The notes: a model not told the origin generated them from the letters alone. A stretch of DNA of 5,963 nucleotides from Armatimonadota bacterium (GCA_014381035.1 JACMIS010000417.1:1-5963); one strand, 5' to 3'. Counted from the stretch's first letter, positions 1 to 5,528 are shown. A program made the numbers and translations.

Positions 1-162
1 CGACTTGCGTACCGGTTTCGCCGTACCAGTGCGCTTGCCTTTGTTCTGTAAAGGCGATTTAGATACACGCTTTGAACCTATCCCGCCGGCAAGCAAGGAC
101 GCCTGCCCGAGTAGAAAGAGAGTCAGCGTTATTCCTGCGGTAGTCACGGCACGTTTTTGCAT
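1..162 (-). CDS. Partial secreted basic protein of unknown function (N-terminus only)
   Basis: Only the first 54 codons are in the window; the frame is open at the left edge. Translation from ATG at 162 gives a textbook Sec signal peptide: a short basic n-region (MQKR), a hydrophobic core (ITLTLFLLGQASLLA, about residues 11-25) and a probable cleavage site after Ala25. The visible mature part is strongly basic (GSKRVSKSPLQNKGKR and onward to TAKPVRKS). There is no lipobox cysteine, so a soluble secreted or surface protein is more likely than a lipoprotein. A weak GGAA lies a few bases before the ATG. About 100 nt separate it from the HemX-like gene upstream, so it may have its own promoter, but I see no convincing -35/-10 pair. 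Its codons end in A/T more often than those of the neighbours. I do not recognise the family; the signal peptide is what supports this frame over the antisense one. Confidence 0.68.
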   Translation of the reverse strand, partial: MQKRAVTTAGITLTLFLLGQASLLAGGIGSKRVSKSPLQNKGKRTGTAKPVRKS

Positions 163-264
163 GATAATTCCGATCACTTTCTTACACACCATGGGATGCG
201 ACCTGCCTGTGATTACGACTGCTTGAGCCTGAGGAACCTTCAGTTTCTGCTTTCATCGCTCCAT

Positions 265-1086
265 TCAGGAGAAGCGGTGTGTCGCCGACGGGACGAGGAA
301 GAGTAAAAGCGAGAGGAGTAGCCCGACGAGCAGAATATAGCCGGTTCGCGCCGGGGTCCAGCCGGCTTTGAGTCGCGCCCAGAGGTAGGTGGCGTAGACG
401 AACCAGACACCGTAGGCAAGCAGGGTTTTGGGGTCGGTCTGCCAGCCGTCGGGCAAGCCGTTCCCCGACGCCGCGCGGAGCCAGCCGGACGCGATGCCGA
501 GTGTCAGGAGCGGAAAACCGATGGCAACAAGCGCGAACGATGCTCGTTCCACGGTCGCGAGGGGTGGCAATCGCTTGATCCAGGTCAAGCCGTGCTTTGA
601 TTTGAGGATATGATGCGACGCGAGATACAACGCCGCGCAACAGAACGCGAGCACGAATGCCGCAGTCGCCCCCACCGTTGCGAGGATATGCAACGAGATC
701 GCCCGCTCGTTCAGCAGAGCCGCGCCGGATTCGCCGATGCGCCCCGTGCCCGACAGAAGACCGCCGAGCGTGACGAGTAAGAAAGCCGCGCCGAGGGCGA
801 ACGCGCCCGTCGCGGAAAGCCGCCAGACCAGTTCCACCAGCAGGTACGCCAGCGCGACGATCCAGGCGAGTAAAGAAAGCGATTCGGCGGGTGTGGTGAA
901 CGGAGCTTGCTTGAGTTCGACGCAGCGCAGACCGATGGCGATCATGTGCAGCGTCGCCCCCAGCCCGGCGGCGATTCGCCCGCTCCATAGCCAGCCGTTC
1001 TTGCGGAGTAACAATGCCGCGCCGAGCAGCACGGCGGCGACGAGGTATAGAAAGGCGGTTCCACCGAGGGCAATCGCGCTGTTCAT
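265..1086 (-). CDS. hemX: HemX/CcsA-family cytochrome c assembly-like membrane protein
   Basis: This 273-residue, very hydrophobic protein has about eight predicted membrane segments and almost the same length as Bacillus HemX. It belongs to the CcsA/ResC/HemX superfamily. His47 (LHMIAIGLR) and His133 (SLHILATVGA) sit at the two conserved membrane histidines of the family. W215..DPK (GWQTDPKTLLAYGVWFVYATYL, residues 214-235) is a reduced form of the tryptophan-rich WWD heme-handling segment. His270 near the C-terminus could match the terminal conserved histidine. The degenerate WWD motif, the short length and the position 4 nt after hemA fit a HemX-type protein (reported in Bacillus to affect the level of HemA) better than a true cytochrome c heme lyase. 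Start ATG 1086 is chosen because it lies just past the hemA stop; no strong ribosome site is visible, so coupling to hemA translation is likely. A CcsA-like role in heme export remains possible. Confidence 0.85.
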   Translation of the reverse strand: MNSAIALGGTAFLYLVAAVLLGAALLLRKNGWLWSGRIAAGLGATLHMIAIGLRCVELKQAPFTTPAESLSLLAWIVALAYLLVELVWRLSATGAFALGAAFLLVTLGGLLSGTGRIGESGAALLNERAISLHILATVGATAAFVLAFCCAALYLASHHILKSKHGLTWIKRLPPLATVERASFALVAIGFPLLTLGIASGWLRAASGNGLPDGWQTDPKTLLAYGVWFVYATYLWARLKAGWTPARTGYILLVGLLLSLLLFLVPSATHRFS

Positions 1087-1090
1087 GGCG

Positions 1091-2470
1091 TTATGGCGTC
1101 CCTTCGCGTCCTGGGGTTACCGGATCATCCTCGATCCCGAACAGTTCGCGTACTGTGCGCATCTTACGGTGGGCAAGGTTTTCGTCGGCGAATGTCGCGT
1201 ACTCCTTGATGCGCTCCGTGGGCGCGTGCGCCAGCTTATTTTCGACCGACTCGAAAGCGCGTTCGATACGTGCCCAGTCGCTTTCCGGCAGATGCACCAG
1301 TTTGCGGCGCAGATCGGCGAGTTCGGCTTGCACGATGGCGTTGTGGCGGGCACGGACACTTTTCACCAGCGGACCCGCGACCTGCATGGTTCGCAGACGA
1401 AGGGCACATGCTACCGCCTCCTCACGCACAATCGCATCCGCCTTTGTCGCTTTTTGCCGTCGCTCCACCGCCTCGACTTCGACCATCTGTTGCAGGTGAT
1501 CTAGATCGAAAAGGTACACGCCATCCAGATCGCCGACGCTACTCTCGATGTCACGCGGGAGCGCGATGTCAATCAGGTACAGCGGCGTGTTCCGCGAGCG
1601 ACGCTTCACGGCGTCCGCGACCATCGCTTTGGTCACGACCGGATGCGGCGATGCGGTGGACGCTACGACGATGTCCGCCGTTTGCAGATATGTTGGGAAT
1701 TCGTCGTAGCGCACGGCGCGACCGTTGAGCGATTCGGCGAGAACGACGGCTTTATCGTAGGTGCGGTTCGCGACCAGGATCGTCGCCGCGCCCGCCGCCG
1801 ACAGATGCCGCGCCGTGGTTTCGCTCATCGCGCCCGCCCCCAGCACCAGCACGGTCTTGTCCTTTAGCGAACCGTGGATGCTTTCCGCCAGTTCCGCCGC
1901 CGCGTGACCGACCGAAAACGCGCCCCGGCCCAACTCAGTTTCGGTGCGAGCGCGTTTGCCGACGCGGAACGCTTCGTGGAACACGGTATGAAGAACTGTG
2001 CCGCACGTCCCCGCCTTGTTCGCCTGTGCGTAGGTGTCCTTGACCTGACGCACGATATCGTTTTCGCCGAGCACCATCGAATCGAGACCGGCGGCGACGC
2101 GGAATATCTGCTCTATCGCCCGGTGCCCGCGCCTCTCCTGCAGGAAGGTCGCCGAAAGCCGCGCCGTTTCGCTCGCCGTTTCTCCGGTCGCCACTTCATG
2201 CAGAGCGAACAATAAACTGGTGACGGCTTCGGTGTCCCATTCGTCCGTCGTCGCAGATGCGAGGTACAACTCCGTCCGGTTGCACGTCGAAAGAAGGACG
2301 AACTCCGCGCCGGTTTCCGCGCGACGTCCGGCAAGGAATTGCGTTGCCCGCTCCAGCGAACCCGGCGCGGTAAAGGCGATACGCTCCCGGACCGCGACCG
2401 GGGCGTTCGTGTTATGCGATAAGCCGATCATTTGCACGGAAACGGACGGGATGATTACAGGGAAAGACAC
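1091..2470 (-). CDS. hemA: Glutamyl-tRNA reductase (EC 1.2.1.70)
   Basis: HemA reduces glutamyl-tRNA(Glu) with NADPH to glutamate-1-semialdehyde, the first committed step of C5 tetrapyrrole synthesis, in the cytoplasm. From the GTG at 2470 the protein has 459 residues, normal for the family. Visible parts are the N-terminal catalytic domain with GLSHNTNAPVAVRERIAF (16-33) and the nucleophile Cys63 in LSTCNRTELY. The family signature is GLDSMVLGENDIVRQVKDTY (128-147). The NADPH Rossmann domain has VLGAGAMSETTARHL (209-223), ANRT (234-237) and LIDIALPRDIE (299-309). A C-terminal helical dimerisation domain follows about residue 330. Start: an AAGGAGG at 2478-2484 stands 7 nt before GTG 2470 and keeps the complete first beta strand; ATG 2431 would cut that strand, so 2470 is preferred (2437 and 2431 are alternatives). 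It overlaps the siroheme gene by 16 nt. Odd points are Gln121 and Asp138, where the signature normally has His and Gln. Function is nevertheless very probable. Confidence 0.94.
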   Translation of the reverse strand: MSFPVIIPSVSVQMIGLSHNTNAPVAVRERIAFTAPGSLERATQFLAGRRAETGAEFVLLSTCNRTELYLASATTDEWDTEAVTSLLFALHEVATGETASETARLSATFLQERRGHRAIEQIFRVAAGLDSMVLGENDIVRQVKDTYAQANKAGTCGTVLHTVFHEAFRVGKRARTETELGRGAFSVGHAAAELAESIHGSLKDKTVLVLGAGAMSETTARHLSAAGAATILVANRTYDKAVVLAESLNGRAVRYDEFPTYLQTADIVVASTASPHPVVTKAMVADAVKRRSRNTPLYLIDIALPRDIESSVGDLDGVYLFDLDHLQQMVEVEAVERRQKATKADAIVREEAVACALRLRTMQVAGPLVKSVRARHNAIVQAELADLRRKLVHLPESDWARIERAFESVENKLAHAPTERIKEYATFADENLAHRKMRTVRELFGIEDDPVTPGREGTP

Positions 2471-3138
2471 GCGAACGCCTCCTTCCGCGCCGCTTCGCCG
2501 TCGCCGTTTTTGTAGAGCGCGGCGAAATGGTCGGCTTTGTCCGCGATGCGGCGAAGAATCGTGGTGCGTTTCTGGGAATCGTCGGGAAACGCCGTTTTCG
2601 CGGCGGCGCGCAGTTCGGAAAGAAGAGAAACGGTCGGCTTCCATTCCTCGCCGAATCGCGCTGAAATCTCACGCCGGATTTGTGCGGACAAAGCAGGACC
2701 CGCGCCCCCGGTCGTCACGGCAAGGAGAAGATCGCCGCGTCGCACGGTCGCCATCGTCGCGAAGTCGCCGGATTCGGTATCGCTCCCCTCCCCCGGTGCC
2801 GCCATGTTGACGAGAATCCCCCGCATACGCGCCTCGCGGGTAATGTCCGCGTTGGCTTCCGGGCTGTCGGTCGCAACGACGACAAGGAAAGCATCGTTCA
2901 AATGCGTCGGCGTGAACCGTTCGGCGACGTGTTGCGCTTTGTCGTCGCTAACTAAAACCATGGCGTCGGCACAAAGCTCTGGCGCGACGATGGTCACTAT
3001 CGCGCCCGCGTCCGCGAGTGCCGTCGCTTTGCGTGCGCCGACCGCGCCCCCACCGACGACAAGGCAATGCCGCCCGGAAACCTGTAGGGCGACAGGATAA
3101 AGGAAACGGTTCTCGCTGTTGGGAATGTTTTCACTCAC
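2455..3138 (-). CDS. Precorrin-2 dehydrogenase / sirohydrochlorin ferrochelatase (CysG N-domain / Met8 type)
   Basis: This 227-residue soluble enzyme of the siroheme branch uses NAD+ to oxidise precorrin-2 to sirohydrochlorin and may then insert iron. It corresponds to the N-terminal half of CysG, or to stand-alone SirC/Met8/YlnF; there is no SUMT methylase domain. The start FLYPVALQVSGRHCLVVGGG (12-31) leads into the Rossmann motif GGGAVGARKA (29-38). VVATDSPEANADI (87-99) and LLLAVTTGGAGPALSAQIRREI (137-158) match the family's later core motifs, and a helical dimerisation and C-terminal region follows. The start is GTG 3138; the next Met is residue 60, so no other start fits, although no good ribosome site is visible. 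The loop after Asn111 reads NMAAPGEGSDTESGDF: the usual catalytic Asp at Asn+3 is Ala114 and the loop is about five residues longer than in CysG, so Asp120 or Asp125 may substitute. The gene heads the tetrapyrrole unit and overlaps hemA by 16 nt. Whether it chelates iron is uncertain. Confidence 0.88.
   Translation of the reverse strand: MSENIPNSENRFLYPVALQVSGRHCLVVGGGAVGARKATALADAGAIVTIVAPELCADAMVLVSDDKAQHVAERFTPTHLNDAFLVVVATDSPEANADITREARMRGILVNMAAPGEGSDTESGDFATMATVRRGDLLLAVTTGGAGPALSAQIRREISARFGEEWKPTVSLLSELRAAAKTAFPDDSQKRTTILRRIADKADHFAALYKNGDGEAARKEAFACLSL
2478..2484 (-). promoter_or_regulatory. Ribosome binding site that decides the hemA start
   Basis: Read on the minus strand this is AAGGAGG, a near-perfect anti-16S match, followed 7 nt later by GTG at 2470 in the hemA frame. 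It lies inside the last codons of the siroheme synthase gene. No comparable site precedes ATG 2431 or GTG 2437, so initiation inside the upstream gene, with coupling to it, is the simplest reading. Confidence 0.7.
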
Positions 3139-3151
3139 GCTAAAGTACCAA

Positions 3152-3192
3152 CGCTATTTTACCGTGTCGCGTTCCCGGTCGCCGAAATAGCG
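3152..3192 (-). promoter_or_regulatory. Inverted repeat overlapping a possible -10 box, upstream of the tetrapyrrole unit
   Basis: In the 77-nt gap between the transporter and the siroheme gene, an 8-bp perfect inverted repeat (CGCTATTT / AAATAGCG on either strand) occupies 3152-3159 and 3185-3192. The half-site centres are 33 bp apart, about three helical turns. An inner 4-bp pair (3161-3164 with 3176-3179) would extend it as an interrupted hairpin. On the minus strand TAAAAT at 3156-3161 resembles a -10 element 17 nt before GTG 3138, but I see no matching -35. It could be an operator, a leader hairpin or a remnant terminator; there is no U-run to favour a terminator. Confidence 0.33.
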
Positions 3193-3215
3193 GGGATGTA
3201 ACACCCCTGCCCCGA

Positions 3216-4589
3216 CTATTGAACCAGCCAGGGTTTCCGCAGGAAGCGCGGCATCCGGTTTACAAAGTCAGCGTTGGGGGCGGCGTGCGACTCGTCCACG
3301 AAGGCGCAGAACAGGAGCACGGCACCGACGGCGAGTACGCTCATCGCGCCGAACATGGTGCCGAGTCCGTATCGCTCGACCAGGAAGCCGCAGACTATAG
3401 GACCGATGCTGTTGCCCAGTCCCAGCGTCGCGGCGAGTTCGGCTTGCGCCGCGCCGCGTTTTTCGGGGTCGGCAGTATCGTTGACGAAGACAACGGCGAT
3501 GGTGCCTAAGATACCGAAGTTGAAGCCGTGCAGCGATTGCACGAGGAGTACCCAGAGCGGACCGGTCGCCGGAATATACATGAGCAGACGGAGCGGCAGG
3601 AGCAGGAACGAAAACAGCATCGCCGGACGGCGTCCGTGCGCGTCGGTCCACCGTCCGATCTGTGTCATGACCAGCACTTCGCAGAGCACGCCCGCCGCGA
3701 ACGTCGCCGTCAGCCAGACCGGTGCGGCGTTCAACTCGGAAAGGAAAAGCGAGAGGTACGCGGACGCGCCGTAGAGCGAGATCTGGTAGAGCAGGAAGGA
3801 AAGAAGGAAGCGGCGGCGGTTGGTGGTTTGTTGCGCCTGGACTGCCCCCGCTCCGCAGGAGAGGGGAGCCAGAGGTGAGGTCGCTAAGCCCATTGGGGGA
3901 ACGTTCGCGCCTGACTCCCCCGTTACTCCCCTCTCCTGCGGAGCGGGGGAGGGGCTGGGGGAGGGGGCGTCCGAACGGACACTCTTCCCGTCCGGTACCA
4001 GTCCCGCGATCCCGGCAACCACCACGAATAAAAAAGGTCCCCAGAGGAACACCGCGTCAAGCGCATCTCGCGACGGTTTCGCCGTCATGTTTCCGCCGCG
4101 CACGAGTAACCCGGCGATCAGGGCGATGACGATATACCCGACGGAACCCCAGACGCGAGTGCGCACATATGCGGAGCCACCCGCCTCGCCGGTCGTTGCC
4201 GCGAGACGACTGGCGAGCACCCCGGTCGCGGCGTTCAGATACTGGAAGCCGTTTGCGCCGAGGGCGAGAAGCAGGGTGAGTAGCAGGAAATCCCCCGTAG
4301 GGGCGTAGCGGAACGCGGCGTAGGCGAGTCCGGCGATAATCGCCGCGCCGATCATGATTGGGCGGCGAGCGTCTATCCTGTCGGAGAGTTTACCGAGAAG
4401 CGGCTGGACCAGAAGACAGGTCGCGGTACCGATGGCGGCGGCGTAGCCGTAGCGTTGCGGCGACAGTCCGGCGGCGAGGATATAGAGCGGCAGAAACGGT
4501 TGCAAAAAGCCCGTGGTGCCGGTGACGAAGAACTGACAGGCGGACAAGGCGAACTGCGCGTGCTTTTTCGGGGGCAGATCGGAAATCAC
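3216..4589 (-). CDS. Major facilitator superfamily transporter with an inserted palindromic linker
   Basis: This is a 457-residue inner-membrane secondary transporter with about twelve predicted helices in two halves. Helix 1 includes GFLQPFLPLYILAAGLSPQR (27-46), typical of the MFS_1-like/HcaT-like group. Both halves carry a motif-A loop: GKLSDRIDARRP (66-77) between helices 2 and 3 and GRWTDAHGRRPAM (312-324) between helices 8 and 9. Helix 6 ends near residue 198 and helix 7 begins near 261; the intervening cytoplasmic loop is abnormally long and Pro/Ser/Gly-rich (about 205-258) because a palindromic DNA element lies there in frame. Without it the protein would be about 415-420 residues, ordinary for the superfamily. 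Start GTG 4589 is supported by the 4-nt GTGA overlap with the upstream gene's stop and by reaching the N-terminal helix correctly; no later Met precedes helix 1. The ribosome site is weak, which suggests coupling. The substrate cannot be told from the sequence. Confidence 0.9.
   Translation of the reverse strand: MISDLPPKKHAQFALSACQFFVTGTTGFLQPFLPLYILAAGLSPQRYGYAAAIGTATCLLVQPLLGKLSDRIDARRPIMIGAAIIAGLAYAAFRYAPTGDFLLLTLLLALGANGFQYLNAATGVLASRLAATTGEAGGSAYVRTRVWGSVGYIVIALIAGLLVRGGNMTAKPSRDALDAVFLWGPFLFVVVAGIAGLVPDGKSVRSDAPSPSPSPAPQERGVTGESGANVPPMGLATSPLAPLSCGAGAVQAQQTTNRRRFLLSFLLYQISLYGASAYLSLFLSELNAAPVWLTATFAAGVLCEVLVMTQIGRWTDAHGRRPAMLFSFLLLPLRLLMYIPATGPLWVLLVQSLHGFNFGILGTIAVVFVNDTADPEKRGAAQAELAATLGLGNSIGPIVCGFLVERYGLGTMFGAMSVLAVGAVLLFCAFVDESHAAPNADFVNRMPRFLRKPWLVQ
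3845..3949. repeat. Palindromic element with perfect 24-bp inverted arms, inside the MFS gene
   Basis: Positions 3845-3868 and 3926-3949 are perfect reverse complements (24 of 24) around a 57-nt centre. The unit is 105 nt, exactly 35 codons, and both arms keep the reading frame open. Each arm has the core CGCTCCGCAGGAGAGGGG or its complement. A C-rich tract (minus strand CCCTCCCCCAGCCCC) continues at one side to about 3968. Translated on the minus strand it gives the Pro/Ser-rich segment APQERG...LAPLSCGAG in the transporter's central loop. The layout resembles the GC-rich dispersed palindromes (REP- or MITE-like) that many bacterial genomes carry between genes and occasionally inside them. 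Identity as a mobile family is inferred; I see no second copy in this window and no clear target duplication. Confidence 0.8.
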
Positions 4590-5050
4590 AAGTGGGGGTC
4601 GCTGCCTTGCGTGATCCAGTCGGCGTTGTCGAGGGGCGGGGGAAAGGGAGCCTCGTCGGGTCCGGTCCGGTCGAACGCTTCGCGCCGCAGAAAGCCCGTC
4701 TGCCCGGCGTAATCGCCCGTCAGCACACGCACGTATATCGCGAGACGGGCGGTCTGCGTGTCGGTGTCGCGGGGTGTCACCAGAAGTTTGAGCGGGGTTT
4801 GTGCGGGAATCAGGACGACCAGTGGCGTCGCATACCCTTCGGCGGACGACAGCAATTCGCGGTACCCTTGCGCGTCACGGGCGAGAAAAATATCCGACAT
4901 CCGCAAAAACGCTTCCGGGGTACGCGCCATCTCGACGGTATCACGCCCTACCGCAGGATGGACAGTGCCCAGGTCGCCGATGCTGGCGTCCTCGGCGGCA
5001 TAGTGTGGGTTCGTCGGTGCATTCGCGGTTGTGGGTGTAGGACCGTTCAT
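4586..5050 (-). CDS. Small conserved-looking protein with a possible SH3-like domain
   Basis: This 154-residue protein has no signal peptide or membrane segment and is probably cytoplasmic. The N-terminal ~40 residues are low-complexity and probably disordered (MNGPTPTTANAPTNP onward). A helical stretch (TPEAFLRMSDIFLARDAQGYRELL, about 44-67) follows. Next is a beta-rich stretch with PLVVLIPAQTPLKLLV (76-91) and YVRVLTGDYAGQTGFLRREAF (106-126). The pattern VRVL-G-Y-G-TGF is typical of SH3-like folds (compare G-x-GWV in bacterial SH3 domains). The tail is Pro-rich (FPPPLDNADW). I do not recognise a named family. The start ATG 5050 has a good ribosome site (GAGGAG) and lies 2 nt after the Clp N-domain gene's stop; its own stop overlaps the transporter start by four bases. 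It is therefore probably made together with both, perhaps as an accessory or adaptor protein, which is inference only. Confidence 0.8.
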   Translation of the reverse strand: MNGPTPTTANAPTNPHYAAEDASIGDLGTVHPAVGRDTVEMARTPEAFLRMSDIFLARDAQGYRELLSSAEGYATPLVVLIPAQTPLKLLVTPRDTDTQTARLAIYVRVLTGDYAGQTGFLRREAFDRTGPDEAPFPPPLDNADWITQGSDPHL

Positions 5051-5052
5051 AA

Positions 5053-5502
5053 TTACTCCTCGGAGTTGCCTTCCGAACCGAATTTTTCGAGGGCACCTCG
5101 CGCCGCATCCAGCGTGACGCCGACCCCTTGCAAGATTTGCGTGGCGGTGCCCCCCTCGCGCAGAATGCCAAGCAAGACATGTCCAGTGTTTATAACGCTC
5201 TGGTTAAGCCGCAATGTTTCTTCGTAAGCAAGGTCAATCGCCTGTTTCGCTTCCAGTTTCAACCGCATATCTTGTCCGGTTCGCGGATCATCCGGCATGG
5301 ACGCTTTCTCGACAGCGGCAAGAATCGCCGGGGGAGTGACGCGGATCTGTTCCAGAACATACGACGCGGCGGTATCTCGCTCCCGTATTAGCCCCAACAG
5401 AAGATGCTCCGGTCCGACATCATTCTTTCCTAAACGGCTGGCTTCCTCCTGCGTGAAGAATACCGCTCGCCGCGCCCGCCCCGTGAATTTGGTCCACATC
5501 AT
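5053..5502 (-). CDS. Free-standing ClpC-type double Clp N-domain protein
   Basis: This 149-residue soluble protein consists only of two Clp N repeats. The first covers residues ~6-66 (FTGRARRAVFFTQEEASRLG then VGPEHLLLGLIRERDTAASYVLEQIRV). The second covers ~82-141 (KLEAKQAIDLAYEETLRLNQ then INTGHVLLGILREGGTATQILQGVGV). The sequence, including the MM-x-x-FT start, follows the ClpC N-terminal domain closely, and it stops where ClpC would enter its first AAA+ module. No Walker motifs exist here or downstream in any frame I read, so it is not simply a frameshifted ClpC. In ClpC this domain docks adaptors such as MecA and binds phosphoarginine. Stand-alone versions (for example plant ClpT) modulate Clp proteases. 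Glu32 of the first phosphoarginine site is kept; the equivalent glutamate in repeat two is Gly107. Start: ATG 5502, with GGAAGG 10 nt upstream; ATG 5499 is the next codon. It lies 26 nt after the gluconolactonase gene. Confidence 0.92.
   Translation of the reverse strand: MMWTKFTGRARRAVFFTQEEASRLGKNDVGPEHLLLGLIRERDTAASYVLEQIRVTPPAILAAVEKASMPDDPRTGQDMRLKLEAKQAIDLAYEETLRLNQSVINTGHVLLGILREGGTATQILQGVGVTLDAARGALEKFGSEGNSEE
5056..5061 (-). promoter_or_regulatory. Ribosome binding site of the SH3-like protein gene
   Basis: GAGGAG on the minus strand, 5 nt before ATG 5050, is formed by the last two glutamate codons of the Clp N-domain gene just before its TAA. Ribosomes terminating on that gene would sit directly on this site, which fits translational coupling. 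Confidence 0.65.
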
Positions 5503-5528
5503 GACTATTCAACCTTCCGTTCCGTCGG

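Noticed and set aside
5..226. Plus-strand frame at the left edge
   Set aside because: It is antisense to the signal-peptide gene, shows no domain or signal, and runs against the uniform minus orientation.
182..988. Long minus-strand open frame overlapping hemX in another phase
   Set aside because: It is Arg-rich with no membrane segments or motifs, while the overlapping frame is a clear HemX-like membrane protein.
737..1504. Long plus-strand open frame
   Set aside because: It crosses two well-supported minus-strand genes (hemX and hemA), has the Arg/Ser-rich composition of antisense to GC-rich genes, and no recognisable domain.
2132..2148. CTCTCCTGCAGG within hemA as a second copy of the palindromic arm
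   Set aside because: It shares only a short core with the 3845-3949 arms, lacks a partner arm, and encodes conserved-frame HemA sequence.
2471..2644. In-frame upstream extension of hemA as far as 2644
   Set aside because: It overlaps the C-terminal part of the siroheme enzyme, encodes Arg/Ser/Pro-rich shadow sequence with no GluTR homology, and the ribosome site at 2478-2484 marks a start at 2470.
3190..3212. Possible terminator hairpin (GGGG...CCCC) after the transporter stop
   Set aside because: Only four G-C pairs with a mismatched interior, and no T-run follows on the minus strand.
5053..5502. The Clp N-domain gene as a broken ClpC ATPase
   Set aside because: The downstream 500 bp encode an unrelated small protein and then a transporter; no AAA+ Walker motifs are seen in any frame, and the gene has its own ribosome site and a clean end.
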